Shown one piece after another: positions 54,384 to 63,364 of a stretch of 64,000 nucleotides of DNA. Origin of the DNA: Sulfitobacter undariae (lineage in GTDB: Bacteria; Pseudomonadota; Alphaproteobacteria; Rhodobacterales; Rhodobacteraceae); assembly GCF_014196805.1 (NCBI RefSeq), contig NZ_JACIEI010000014.1, positions 1-64,000 on the forward strand, in the 5' to 3' direction. The notes under the pieces are model-generated. The model saw only the letters and a program-made list of their open reading frames with translations, was not told the origin of the DNA and did not search any database. Position numbers and translations under genes: made by a program. The first letter of the stretch is position 1. Each line of letters begins with the position of its first letter.

Positions 54384-55289
54384 TTAGTTGCCCTGAACAG
54401 CTTTGCGTACTGCGATAATGTTCTTATACGCGTCATGGGTGATCGGCTCAAAGCCCGCAGTGTCGCCAGCTGCCATGTTATAGGCGCACTCTGGGTCTTT
54501 TTCCTGCAAGCCCGCAAGGAATGCGGTCACATCGGTTTTAACCTTTTCAGGCAGACCACGGCGCAGAACAATTGGGCCTTCTGGGATGATCTCAGATTTC
54601 CAGATTTCAACCAGATCGTTCATGTCGACCAAACCTGAGTCAGATGCTTTGCGCAGCGCCCCCGAGTTGTAACCGTCCAGCCAGTCACCCTGACCGTCAG
54701 CCCATGTCACGCCTGCGTCAACATCACCATTGTTTACCGCAACGATTGTCTGCTCATGGCCGCCCGTAAAGCGAACTTCGCCGAAGTAGTCACCGGATTC
54801 CATTGTCGCACCCACAGCTTTGGGGATCTCAACCGACGGGATCAAGAAACCGGAAGTGGAGTTTGGATCACCAAAGCCGAATACTTTGCCCTTCATATCG
54901 GCCAGCGATGTGATGCCGCTATCCGCGCGTGCAAACCCGATTGAGTGGTAACCATAAGAACCATCAAGGTTGGTTTTAACCATAACAACATCAACCGCTT
55001 CTGGGTCTGTCATATATGTCTTGGCATAAGCAGAAGCGCCCAACCATGCCATATCAATAGAACCACCCAAGAGACCCTGGATCACGCCGTCATAGTCTGC
55101 AGGTGTGAAAACTTTGGTTTCAACGCCCAGCAATTCTTCAACATAAGCGCGAACACATTCGTTTGAGTTCATGCGGTCTTGAGCGTTTTCACCGCCAAGA
55201 ATACCAATGCGGAATTCGGTGATGTCTTGCGCTTGGGCAGCACTGACCAGCGCTGTTGTCGCCAGTACGAAAGCAAGTGTCTTTTTCAT
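54384..55289 (-). CDS. phnD: Phosphonate-binding periplasmic protein PhnD
   Basis: 301 residues with signal peptide MKKTLAFVLATTALVSAAQA. PhnD-family features: FRIGILGGENAQDRM, MAWLGASAYA, FGFGDPNSTSGFLIPS. Binds alkylphosphonates, probably 2-aminoethylphosphonate or similar, for the PhnCE importer. Second gene of the operon after phnC (53 nt gap). Confidence 0.94.
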   Translation of the reverse strand: MKKTLAFVLATTALVSAAQAQDITEFRIGILGGENAQDRMNSNECVRAYVEELLGVETKVFTPADYDGVIQGLLGGSIDMAWLGASAYAKTYMTDPEAVDVVMVKTNLDGSYGYHSIGFARADSGITSLADMKGKVFGFGDPNSTSGFLIPSVEIPKAVGATMESGDYFGEVRFTGGHEQTIVAVNNGDVDAGVTWADGQGDWLDGYNSGALRKASDSGLVDMNDLVEIWKSEIIPEGPIVLRRGLPEKVKTDVTAFLAGLQEKDPECAYNMAAGDTAGFEPITHDAYKNIIAVRKAVQGN

Positions 55290-55342
55290 CGTAGTCTCCG
55301 TGATAGGAATTGGCCCGCAGAATTGCGGAAAAGATAACTGGC

Positions 55343-56158
55343 TCAGGCGTAGGTTTCAGCAGCGTATGTCTGCGACCTGTCCAGTGTTTCGATTTCGGTG
55401 GATGTTGCGGCTTCGGAAAAATCCGCGCCTGCGCCGTAAATGTCGCGTGCAGCACCAGTGGTCAGTTGCTCTGGCGTGCCATCAAACACGACACGCCCGT
55501 CGCGCATGCCGATCACGCGGTCACAATAACGACGCGCAGTATCCAGCGTGTGCAGGTTGGCGATAACCATACGGCCATCTTCTTCGTGAATGCGGCGCAG
55601 GGCCTGCATGACGATTTGCGCGTTCATGGGATCAAGCGAGGCAATCGGCTCATCCGCCAGAATGATTTGCGGGTCTTGCATCAAGGCACGGGCAATCGCC
55701 ACACGCTGCTGCTGGCCACCAGAAAGCGCTTCTGCACGTTTCTCGGCCTGCTCGGCGATGCCAAGACGATCCAGAATTTCGATGGCTTTGTGAATGTCGC
55801 TGTCAGGGTACAGGTTGAACATCGTTGCCAGGGTTGAGCGACGGTTCAATGTGCCGTGTAATACGTTGGACACAACATCCATACGCGGCACCAGATTGAA
55901 CTGCTGGAAAATCATCGCACAGCGTGATTGCCAGTTGCGGCGTGCCGCACCTTTCAATCCGGTTATTTCCTGTCCTTCAAACGTGATGGAGCCAGAGGTA
56001 ACATCACTGAGGCAATTCAACGCACGCAGCAGCGTCGATTTACCCGCGCCAGAACGCCCGATCACACCAATCATCATTGAGCGATCAATGTTAAAGGACA
56101 CATTTTCAACGGCGGTCTTATCACCGAACCGCTTCGTTAACATTTGGACATCAAGCAT
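55343..56158 (-). CDS. phnC: Phosphonate ABC importer ATPase PhnC
   Basis: 271 residues. Walker [16 protein letters not shown], signature LSGGQQQR, Walker [14 protein letters not shown]. First gene of phnCDE1E2-transferase. AAGGGG lies 6 nt upstream of the ATG, and a Pho-box-like site lies farther upstream. Confidence 0.94.
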   Translation of the reverse strand: MLDVQMLTKRFGDKTAVENVSFNIDRSMMIGVIGRSGAGKSTLLRALNCLSDVTSGSITFEGQEITGLKGAARRNWQSRCAMIFQQFNLVPRMDVVSNVLHGTLNRRSTLATMFNLYPDSDIHKAIEILDRLGIAEQAEKRAEALSGGQQQRVAIARALMQDPQIILADEPIASLDPMNAQIVMQALRRIHEEDGRMVIANLHTLDTARRYCDRVIGMRDGRVVFDGTPEQLTTGAARDIYGAGADFSEAATSTEIETLDRSQTYAAETYA

Positions 56159-56196
56159 ATCGTACCCCTTGGTTAGGGAGGTACTAATCCTGCTCG

Positions 56197-56214
56197 TTGA
56201 CAGTTTTCCTACAT
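56197..56214 (-). promoter_or_regulatory. Candidate Pho box upstream of phnC
   Basis: Minus-strand ATGTAGGAAAACTGTCAA agrees with the E. coli Pho-box pattern at about 13 of 18 positions; the second half ACTGTCAA is strong, the first weak. It lies 39-56 nt upstream of phnC. Confidence 0.5.
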
Positions 56215-56382
56215 TTATGTTTCAATTATGTGAAACCTTGCAGCACTCTCTGTTTTGATATGGCCTTTCCGCTGCCCTTGGAATTGGGCATGGGGGCCAA
56301 TACATCGATACTAACTGCACGCATGTGTCGCCACGACGAAACTCGATGCCGCAACGTGCTGGAAATGATATAAGGTCACTCA

Positions 56383-57807
56383 ATGTTCTATTCCCGCTTT
56401 GCCACTTACCTAATGGCCCTTTTGTTCTCCTCTGCCGTGCCCGCCATTGCCGATACCGTCACCGGAACCGCAACCTTCCGCGAGCGGATCATGCCCCCTG
56501 CACAGGCACGGTTTGTTGCGGTTCTGTCTGATGTTTCCCTTGCGGACGCCCCCGCCGTTGAGCTTGGCCGCTTTGAGACAGAGAATGCGGGCGGACCGCC
56601 CTATTCTTTCTCAATTGACTATGACGCCGCCGCGATTGACCCACGCCACACCTACGCCGTGCGCGCAACACTGTGGGTAGGCGAGCAAATGATGTTCACC
56701 ACCGATACTTTCACGCCCGTACTGACACGCGGTGCTTCGGCTGAGGCCGAGATCGTTATGGTCCGCGCATCCGCCGGCAAATCGGACGCCCCAAAAGAGA
56801 AAGCGCAGATTGGCGCACATGGCCTACAACTCCCCGCAAGCTTTACGGGCACCCTGCCCTGTGCAAGCTGTGAAGGCATCCGCTATCAACTGAACCTCTG
56901 GCCAGACCAAGGCTATACGCTACGCCGCGAATGGTTGGGCACTGATGCCACCGCGAATGATGCTGTCGAAGATGATATCGGCTATTGGTACGCAGACCCT
57001 ATGCGCGATGCGATTGTCCTTGGAGGACTGACCGACACAGCCACACAATGGCAGGTCAAAGCCCCAAACCGCCTGAGACAGTTGGACATAAACGGCGATG
57101 TCATAGAATCCTCTTTGCCCTATGAGTTGATCAGCGAAGGCACTCTGACTGAAACGGATGTCAAAGACGTCTTTCTGGGCGGCATGATGACCTATTATGC
57201 TGATGCCGCCGTGTTTGAGGAATGCCGTACAGGCCGCCAGTATCCAATAGCGATGGAAGCTGATTATGCCGCGATGGAGCGTGCCTATCTGCGCGACCAA
57301 CCCGCTGCTGGCGAACCGCTTTATGTAAATGTCGAAGGCTCACTACTGATGCGCCCGGCCATGGAAGGGCCAGAGCAGCGCAGCCTTGTCGTTGACCGCT
57401 TTGTGCGCACCCGCGCGGGTATCACCTGCGAACGTCAACGCGCCGATGCCGAGCTGACAAACACCTATTGGCGGATTGACAGCTTGGCAGGCCAAGAGGT
57501 GAGCACCTTGCCCACAGGCCGCCGCGAGCCGCATGTGATCCTTCGGTCAGGCGACGAACCTCGCTACTCTGCAACGGTTGGCTGCAATGGCATGATGGGA
57601 GACTACAAACAAAACGGCGAGAGCCTGAGCTTTGGCAGTGGCGCATCAACTATGATGGCTTGCGCACCACCGCTGGATGTACTGGAGCGGAATTTGGGGC
57701 AGGCCCTAGCGGCAACGCAAAAGTACCGCATCAACGGAGAGACAATGGTGCTCTACAATGAAGCAAATGACATCATCGCTGTGATGACAGCCGTCTATCT
57801 GCGTTAA
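56383..57807 (+). CDS. Exported YbaY-NlpE-META three-domain protein
   Basis: 474 residues. A type I signal peptide (ending near PAIAD) is followed by a YbaY-like lipoprotein-type beta domain (about 25-130), an NlpE-like domain with its CASCEG CXXC pair (about 145-345), and a META/HslJ domain (about 358-474; TYWRIDSLAGQEV, VGCNGMMGDY, MMACAPPLDVLE). Each domain alone occurs in outer-membrane stress or lipoprotein factors. No lipobox is present, so the protein is probably soluble in the periplasm. It lies between divergent phnC and phoA on the same strand as phoA. The physiological role is inferred only. Confidence 0.82.
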   Translation: MFYSRFATYLMALLFSSAVPAIADTVTGTATFRERIMPPAQARFVAVLSDVSLADAPAVELGRFETENAGGPPYSFSIDYDAAAIDPRHTYAVRATLWVGEQMMFTTDTFTPVLTRGASAEAEIVMVRASAGKSDAPKEKAQIGAHGLQLPASFTGTLPCASCEGIRYQLNLWPDQGYTLRREWLGTDATANDAVEDDIGYWYADPMRDAIVLGGLTDTATQWQVKAPNRLRQLDINGDVIESSLPYELISEGTLTETDVKDVFLGGMMTYYADAAVFEECRTGRQYPIAMEADYAAMERAYLRDQPAAGEPLYVNVEGSLLMRPAMEGPEQRSLVVDRFVRTRAGITCERQRADAELTNTYWRIDSLAGQEVSTLPTGRREPHVILRSGDEPRYSATVGCNGMMGDYKQNGESLSFGSGASTMMACAPPLDVLERNLGQALAATQKYRINGETMVLYNEANDIIAVMTAVYLR

Positions 57808-57820
57808 CTTTCTATCTGAC

Positions 57821-57838
57821 TTGTCATGAAGACGTAGC
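57821..57838 (+). promoter_or_regulatory. Weak Pho-box-like site upstream of phoA
   Basis: TTGTCATGAAGACGTAGC has a good first half (TTGTCAT) and a poor second half. Position (46 nt upstream of phoA) is right; sequence match is marginal. Confidence 0.35.
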
Positions 57839-57839
57839 A

Positions 57840-57888
57840 TTCATGGTTAACGATTAAGATGTGGATCATTTTAAGGGTTAACCATGAA
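57840..57888. promoter_or_regulatory. Inverted repeat enclosing the phoA start codon
   Basis: Perfect 12-bp arms (TTCATGGTTAAC / GTTAACCATGAA) are separated by 25 nt. The 3' arm covers the phoA ATG (57884-57886), and the AAGGG ribosome site lies at or in the stem base. In mRNA this could hide the start. It could also be a protein-binding palindrome. Confidence 0.7.
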
Positions 57889-59380
57889 CAAGCTGCTTAC
57901 ACTTTCACTGCTCGCCTCGCTCACAGCGACAACTGCCATCGCGCAGGACATTCCGCAGAGCGACAACCAGTGGTTTATAGACGGACAAGCGCAAATTGCG
58001 GCCCGTCTTGCCACCCAGCAAAATACCAACCGCGCCAAGAACATCATCGTTCTGATTGCGGATGGGAATGGTGTAGGCACCAACTATGCCACGCGCCTGT
58101 ATCAAGGCCAGAAAAAGGGTAACTACGGCGACGAAGAAATTCTGCCACAAGAAGCATTTCCGAACCTCGCATTGGTCAAGACCTATAACACCAACGGCCA
58201 AACACCTGATTCCGCAGGCACAGGAACGGCGATCATGTCTGGCGTGAAAACCAAGGCTGGCGTTATTGGCGTGAATGAAAACGTGAATCGTGGCGATTGC
58301 GCGACCGTTCCGGGCAACGAAGTTGCAACGATGAACGAGATCATGGCAGCCATGGGCAAAGCAACCGGTGTGGTATCCACCGCACGCATCACCCATGCGA
58401 CACCAGCAACAAGCTATGCAAGCTCGGCTGACCGCAACTGGGAAGAATCTGTTCCAGAAGGCTGCACCACACAAGTAGACATCGCGCAGCAATTGGTTGA
58501 GGCCATCAAGAACGGCACGGTAGACGTTGCCATGGGCGGCGGACGCCGTAACTTTATCGGTACAGACGTTACCGACGAAGAGGGCAAAACAGGCCGCCGC
58601 GCAGATGGCGTAAACCTGATTGAAGCATTGAAAGCCGAAGGCGTTCAATACGCATGGGGCGACGAGAGCTTTGGCGCATTGAACCTTGATGGCAGCAAGC
58701 CGATCCTCGGTCTGTTTGAATCAAGCCACATGCAATACGAAGCGGACCGCGAAGGCGAACCATCGCTGGCAGAAATGTCCAGTGCAGCCATCAAATCCTT
58801 GCAAGCAGCCGGCGGCGACAACGGGTTCTTCCTGCAAATCGAAGCAGGCCGTGTTGACCACGCCAACCACGATGGCAACCTTGCACGCGCTGTCGAAGAC
58901 GGCGTCGCCTTTGCCGAAACGGTTGCGATGGTCGATGCGCTGACCGACGATGAAGACACATTGATCATCGTTACGGCAGATCACGAACATGCCATCGCCT
59001 TTAACGGCTATTGCGGTCGTGGCTCGAACATCCTTGGTCTTTGCATGGATATCGACAACGCTGGCGAAAAGAACACGGGCACACCATTGCTCGCCGAAGA
59101 CGGAAAACCGTTCACGGTTGCCGGTTACCTCAACGGTGGCGGCTCGGTGATGCGTGAAGAGTTGAACTGGGCAGGTGTGCGTGGTGATCTGACCGAAGAG
59201 CAAGCCACCGATGGCGATTACATGCAACAAGCACTTATTCCCACAGGCGCGGGTGAAGAAACCCACTCGGGTGAAGACGTTGCCGTATATGCGAAAGGTC
59301 CATATGCGCATCTGTTTGATGGCACGATTGAACAGAACGTGATCTTCCACGCCATGAACTACGCGGCCAACGCTCAGTAA
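57884..59380 (+). CDS. phoA: Alkaline phosphatase, PhoA family
   Basis: 498 residues with signal peptide MNKLLTLSLLASLTATTAIA. It releases phosphate from organic monoesters in the periplasm. Motifs: IIVLIADGNGVG (metal Asp), PDSAGTGTA around the nucleophilic Ser, ITHATPA, IEAGRVDHANH (metal Asp/His), TADHEHA and ETHSGEDVAVYA. Fits the phosphorus-scavenging block: its product is taken up by PstSCAB. Terminator 26 nt after the stop. Confidence 0.95.
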   Translation: MNKLLTLSLLASLTATTAIAQDIPQSDNQWFIDGQAQIAARLATQQNTNRAKNIIVLIADGNGVGTNYATRLYQGQKKGNYGDEEILPQEAFPNLALVKTYNTNGQTPDSAGTGTAIMSGVKTKAGVIGVNENVNRGDCATVPGNEVATMNEIMAAMGKATGVVSTARITHATPATSYASSADRNWEESVPEGCTTQVDIAQQLVEAIKNGTVDVAMGGGRRNFIGTDVTDEEGKTGRRADGVNLIEALKAEGVQYAWGDESFGALNLDGSKPILGLFESSHMQYEADREGEPSLAEMSSAAIKSLQAAGGDNGFFLQIEAGRVDHANHDGNLARAVEDGVAFAETVAMVDALTDDEDTLIIVTADHEHAIAFNGYCGRGSNILGLCMDIDNAGEKNTGTPLLAEDGKPFTVAGYLNGGGSVMREELNWAGVRGDLTEEQATDGDYMQQALIPTGAGEETHSGEDVAVYAKGPYAHLFDGTIEQNVIFHAMNYAANAQ

Positions 59381-59405
59381 CTATCTATTGACTGCTAAGG
59401 CTTGG

Positions 59406-59434
59406 GGGCTCTGCATTACGTGCGGGGCCCTTTT
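59406..59434 (+). terminator. phoA terminator
   Basis: 10-bp stem with G-U pairs (GGGCTCTGCA / TGCGGGGCCC), 5-nt loop, then TTTT. Begins 25 nt after the phoA stop. Confidence 0.75.
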
Positions 59435-59550
59435 CCTATCCAAACACACTTGGCTGGCGGTTTAGCCCTGCCCTGCACAACCCTACATTGAATATAGCTT
59501 TCTCCAGCAGCCCCGATAACAAACAATTCAAAAAACACTGAAGATTTCTC

Positions 59551-59581
59551 TTGAAGCTACAGTTGCTGAAGCTCCTATCTA
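59551..59581 (+). promoter_or_regulatory. MerR-type promoter upstream of the metal ATPase
   Basis: -35 TTGAAG and -10 TATCTA are separated by 19 bp, the over-long spacing used by MerR-family activators. The spacer region carries the dyad AGCTACAG-TTG-CTGAAGCT (7 of 8 bp match), centred between the elements. Expected activator: a ZntR/CadR/PbrR-like protein, whose gene is not in the window. Confidence 0.75.
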
Positions 59582-59609
59582 GGATGGGAAAGCATATGAG
59601 GATATGAAA

Positions 59610-61922
59610 ATGCACGGAGAATCCCCCCACAAACATGAGGCTGGAAGCTGCTGCCGCCACTCGAATGAAGCTGTCCCACAGGTGGATATGTCGAAGGTTT
59701 CTGGAAGCAGCTACCGCGTTAACGGGCTGGATTGCGCTGAAGAAGTGGCAATCTTGAATAAAATCATTGGTCCCGAAGTAGGTGGTGAGGATCATCTGGC
59801 GTTTGATGTCATAAATGGTCGTATGATCATTCTTGAAACCGCCGCACCCATCAGCGAAGACCGTGTGATCAAGCTCATCGGCTCCACTGGCATGAGTGCC
59901 AAAGTGTGGGACGCGGATACGGTTGGTGAAGATCAAGCCGCGCATTTCGCGCGTCAGCGCCTGTTTACAGGGTTAAGCGGCGGGTTTTGGGCTGCTGGTT
60001 TCATCTTTCACCTGATTGAGAACGGCGGCAGCGGCGTTTTGCGTCTGTTTGCAGGGCATGGTGATGTGCCGATGCCTTACATTGAAATTGGCCTGTTCTT
60101 ACTGGCAATTATTTTTGGTGCATGGCTTGTCGCGCCCAAAGCATGGTCTGCGGCGCGGCGGATGTCGCCCGATATGAACCTGTTGATGATTGTCGCAGTC
60201 ACTGGCGCCCTCGCACTTGGGGAATACTTTGAAGCGGCCACCGTGTCCTTCTTCTTTGCCCTCTCCCTTACTTTAGAATCTTGGAGCGTGGGACGTGCCC
60301 GAAATGCCGTTGCGGCCCTTTTAGATTTGGCGCCGCCAACTGCGCGTGTCATCCGCGAAGATGGCACCGAAGCGGATGTCCCCGCTGCGGAAGTTGTCAT
60401 CGGTGACCGTTTCATCGTGCGCGGCGGTGACCGCATTCCCCTTGACGGCGAAGTCACCGAAGGGCGCGGCGATGTGGATCAAGCACCGATCACAGGCGAA
60501 AGCGCATTGGTTGCCAAAGAAGCAGGCGATGATGTCTATGCGGGCACAATCAACGGCGACGGCACCCTGACCGTTCGCGCCACAAAGGCGGCAAGCGACA
60601 CTGTGTTGTCCAAGATCATCCGCATGGTCGGCGACGCACATTCGCGCCGCGCCGAGGTGGAACAATGGGTAACCAAATTTGCCCGTATTTACACCCCAAT
60701 CGTGATGGTTCTGGCGTTGCTGATCGCCACTGTGCCGCCTTTACTGTTCGCAGGTGTCTGGAGCTACTGGATCTACAACGCGCTGGTTTTGCTGGTTATC
60801 GCTTGCCCCTGTGCGCTGGTTATCTCCACTCCCGTCTCTATCGTGGCCTCGTTGGCAGCATCCGCGCGTAACGGCGTCTTGATCAAAGGCGGCGCGTATG
60901 TCGAAGCGCCCGCGCGTTTGACTGCCCTGGCGATGGATAAAACAGGCACCCTGACAATGGGTGAACCCGAAGTTGCCGGCCTGCACCCGCTGGGCGACAC
61001 ATCGGAGCGTGATCTTCTCAGCGTAGCTGTAGCACTCGAAGCACGGTCCTCCCACCCGCTGGCACGTGCCATCCTTGCGCGCGGCGAAAGCGACGGGCTG
61101 GAGCGTACCGCAGCCACCGACAGTAAAACTGTCCCCGGCCGTGGTGTAGAGGGAGAGTGGAATGGTCAGTCTGTCTGGCTCGGCTCTGACCGCTTTGCGA
61201 CAGAGAAAGGTCTAGGCGACTCTATCCCACGTGACGTTCTGGATCAGATCGAAGGCTCGGGCAGCACGCTGGTTGCTGTGGGTGCAGGCGACAAACTTCT
61301 TGGCCTGATTGAGCTGCGTGACCGCATCCGCCCTGATGCCAAAGACATTGTGGCCAAGCTGCATGCGCAGGGTGTTAAAACCATCGTCATGCTAACCGGT
61401 GATAATGAGCGCACTGCACGCGCAGTGGCGGCAGAAGTCGGCATTGACGAAGTCCGCGCCGAATTGCTGCCAGAAGACAAAGTCACCGCCATTGAAGAAC
61501 TGGTTGCGACACATGATGTGGTAGCGATGATTGGTGATGGCGTGAATGACGCCCCCGCCATGGCCCGTGCACATTTCGCGATTGCAATGGGTGCTGTCGG
61601 ATCAGATGCAGCGATTGAAACCGCTGACATCGCACTGATGACAGACGATCTGAGCAAGGTGCCATGGCTTGTTGGCCATTCGCGCCGCACTATGGGGATC
61701 ATTCACCAGAACATCGCGATCGCGTTGGTCACCAAGGCCTTGTTTGTTGGACTGACCGCCTTTGGCATGGCGACAATGTGGGGCGCAATTGCCGCCGACG
61801 TCGGGGTATCCCTTGTGGTTGTCGCCAACGCCTTGCGCTTGCTGCGTGCAAAAACGGATGAGGGCGCGTCCAGTGGTGGCAAAAAGCAACCTAGCCATAC
61901 AGCGCAGGGTGCTTTAGCTTAG
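59610..61922 (+). CDS. zntA: Zn/Cd/Pb-translocating P-type ATPase
   Basis: 770 residues of the P1B-2 type. An N-terminal His/Cys-rich segment (HKHEAGSCCRH) and an HMA-like domain with the GLDCAEEVAILNK site precede eight membrane helices. CPC metal site (IACPCALV), phosphorylation DKTGTLT, SSHPLA, and MIGDGVNDAPA are intact. It exports soft divalent metals. ATG 59610 is chosen because GAGGA lies 7 nt upstream; ATG 59604 is too close to it. Regulation is probably by a MerR-family activator. Confidence 0.94.
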   Translation: MHGESPHKHEAGSCCRHSNEAVPQVDMSKVSGSSYRVNGLDCAEEVAILNKIIGPEVGGEDHLAFDVINGRMIILETAAPISEDRVIKLIGSTGMSAKVWDADTVGEDQAAHFARQRLFTGLSGGFWAAGFIFHLIENGGSGVLRLFAGHGDVPMPYIEIGLFLLAIIFGAWLVAPKAWSAARRMSPDMNLLMIVAVTGALALGEYFEAATVSFFFALSLTLESWSVGRARNAVAALLDLAPPTARVIREDGTEADVPAAEVVIGDRFIVRGGDRIPLDGEVTEGRGDVDQAPITGESALVAKEAGDDVYAGTINGDGTLTVRATKAASDTVLSKIIRMVGDAHSRRAEVEQWVTKFARIYTPIVMVLALLIATVPPLLFAGVWSYWIYNALVLLVIACPCALVISTPVSIVASLAASARNGVLIKGGAYVEAPARLTALAMDKTGTLTMGEPEVAGLHPLGDTSERDLLSVAVALEARSSHPLARAILARGESDGLERTAATDSKTVPGRGVEGEWNGQSVWLGSDRFATEKGLGDSIPRDVLDQIEGSGSTLVAVGAGDKLLGLIELRDRIRPDAKDIVAKLHAQGVKTIVMLTGDNERTARAVAAEVGIDEVRAELLPEDKVTAIEELVATHDVVAMIGDGVNDAPAMARAHFAIAMGAVGSDAAIETADIALMTDDLSKVPWLVGHSRRTMGIIHQNIAIALVTKALFVGLTAFGMATMWGAIAADVGVSLVVVANALRLLRAKTDEGASSGGKKQPSHTAQGALA

Positions 61923-61946
61923 ACATACTGATGTAAAACGACTGCG

Positions 61947-61978
61947 ACTTGCCAGCTTTATGCTGGCAAGTTTCATTT
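61947..61978 (+). terminator. Terminator after the metal ATPase gene
   Basis: A perfect 10-bp stem (ACTTGCCAGC / GCTGGCAAGT) with TTTAT loop and a TTCATTT tail, 24 nt after the stop. Confidence 0.8.
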
Positions 61979-61997
61979 AAAGAGCTCGGGTAAAGTA

Positions 61998-62501
61998 ATG
62001 CTGAAAACGACACGCCGCATGGCGATATTAAGCGGTTTGGCCTTCGCCCTCGCCGCATGTTCAAACAAATTCAAAACCTATAACGGTCCAGAAGTGACCC
62101 GTCTGCAAATGTTCAAAGGTCAAAGAACATTGCTGCTGTTCAACAACGCCACAGTTTTAAAAACATATAAGTTTGATCTTGGCTTTGCCCCTGTCGGACA
62201 CAAGCAATTCGAGGGCGACGGAAAAACGCCTGAAGGATCCTACACAATCGACAAACGCAATCCGAACAGCATTTTTCACCTCTCTATCGGTATTTCCTAT
62301 CCCAATGAGGCAGACATCGCCTATGCCGCGTCCCAAGGGCGTGAACCGGGCGGAGAGATTTTCATCCACGGCGGCCCCCGTAAAGGGATTGATCCAATCA
62401 AACCCGACTGGACCGCTGGCTGTATCTCGGTTTCGGACCGCGAAATAGAAGAGATTTATTCGATGGTGCGTGACGGCACGCCAATCGATATCTTTGCCTG
62501 A
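61998..62501 (+). CDS. L,D-transpeptidase (YkuD) lipoprotein
   Basis: 167 residues. Lipobox LAAC (Cys 21) predicts an anchored lipoprotein. YkuD catalytic motif: His 124 in IFIHGGP and Cys 142 in DWTAGCISVSD. GDGKTPEGSYTI precedes it, as in the family. Makes 3-3 peptidoglycan cross-links or attaches proteins to the wall; small single-domain form without LysM. Not obviously tied to the neighbouring metal pump. Confidence 0.9.
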   Translation: MLKTTRRMAILSGLAFALAACSNKFKTYNGPEVTRLQMFKGQRTLLLFNNATVLKTYKFDLGFAPVGHKQFEGDGKTPEGSYTIDKRNPNSIFHLSIGISYPNEADIAYAASQGREPGGEIFIHGGPRKGIDPIKPDWTAGCISVSDREIEEIYSMVRDGTPIDIFA

Positions 62502-62672
62502 TGCATCCCAGTAGAACGTCTCGCATATGCGGGCCACGGTGGCGCGAACTATTCAAGTCGCGCCGCTGTCAGGCCCAAGCGTTAAACAACGCAAATTCAA
62601 GCGCCGATAGATTTCCGGGGTTACCTACTGAAAACGCTCAACAACCGATTAGGGTTTGAACGGGGCCTGTCG

Positions 62673-62690
62673 AAACGTCAAACGACGTTT
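62673..62690. repeat. Palindrome between convergent genes
   Basis: AAACGTC-AAAC-GACGTTT, 7-bp perfect arms, in the 240-nt convergent gap. Function unclear; may be a binding site or transcript end. Confidence 0.4.
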
Positions 62691-62717
62691 GTTAAACTGG
62701 CATCAACAGCGGTTAAA

Positions 62718-62740
62718 GCGATTATATGTCGGATAATCGC
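62718..62740 (-). terminator. Terminator after the HxlR gene
   Basis: Perfect 8-bp arms (GCGATTAT / ATAATCGC), 7-nt loop, followed by TTTAACC on the minus strand, just 2 nt past the HxlR stop. Confidence 0.65.
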
Positions 62741-62742
62741 TA

Positions 62743-63183
62743 TCACATTGTTTGCGCCAATACGCTGCGGTGCGTGATTTCATGTCCAGTTCGGGCGTCT
62801 ACCAGCTTTGGCTCAATAGGATTGCCCGTCTCTCGTGATACTAGCCTCACAGAAGGGCTGCCCTGAATTGGCACATGCTCATCAGCCCAATCAAGAAGCG
62901 TCACCAATACAGGGTAGAGCGCTTTGCCCTTGTCAGTCAGCCGGTATTCATACCTTGGGGGGCGCTGCTGATAGGCCTCCCGCCGCAGGACGCCATCGGC
63001 CTCAAGCTTGCGCAGGCGATCTGCAAGAACGTGGCGCGTGATGCCCAAACGTTCCTGCATTTGATCAAACCGCCGGATTCCAAAAAAACACTCGCGCACG
63101 ACAAGCATGGTCCAACGGTCACCAACGACGGACAGCCCGCGCGCAACGGGACAGGATTCGGTATGCAGGGCGTTCCATTTCAT
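62743..63183 (-). CDS. HxlR-family transcriptional regulator
   Basis: 146 residues. The HxlR winged-helix motif is clear: CPVARGLSVVGDRWTMLVVRECFFGIRRFDQMQERLGITRHVLADRLRKL-region, then YRLTDKGKALYPVLVTLLDWADEH. A longer C-terminus follows. Divergent from the MATE exporter; the intergenic region has two matching palindromes, so it probably represses that exporter and itself. Effector unknown. Confidence 0.88.
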   Translation of the reverse strand: MKWNALHTESCPVARGLSVVGDRWTMLVVRECFFGIRRFDQMQERLGITRHVLADRLRKLEADGVLRREAYQQRPPRYEYRLTDKGKALYPVLVTLLDWADEHVPIQGSPSVRLVSRETGNPIEPKLVDARTGHEITHRSVLAQTM

Positions 63184-63208
63184 AGAGATAACATATCATT
63201 GATTGACA

Positions 63209-63225
63209 GGTTCTGAAAGAGAACT
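63209..63225. promoter_or_regulatory. Possible HxlR operator 1
   Basis: GGTTCT-GAAAG-AGAACT, the same arm-5-arm layout as the site at 63239, 30 bp away centre to centre. Lies 26-42 nt from the HxlR start. Confidence 0.5.
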
Positions 63226-63238
63226 TAGTCAGATATAG

Positions 63239-63255
63239 AGTTCCAAAACGGAACT
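63239..63255. promoter_or_regulatory. Possible HxlR operator 2
   Basis: AGTTCC-AAAAC-GGAACT is a perfect 6-bp-arm palindrome. The pair of sites between HxlR and the MATE gene suggests cooperative binding. Confidence 0.6.
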
Positions 63256-63364
63256 TACAATTTTGATGACCCAGCGAAAGCAAAGGCGATGTGTAATAGT
63301 AAACTTTACGCTCACGGCTCAGCCACATGTTTGATCTACCCTTTGAAACCCATGGCAGGATAAG

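Noticed and set aside
59604-59609. Metal ATPase start at 59604
   Set aside because: The GAGGA element would be only 1 nt away; ATG 59610 has the normal 7-nt spacing.
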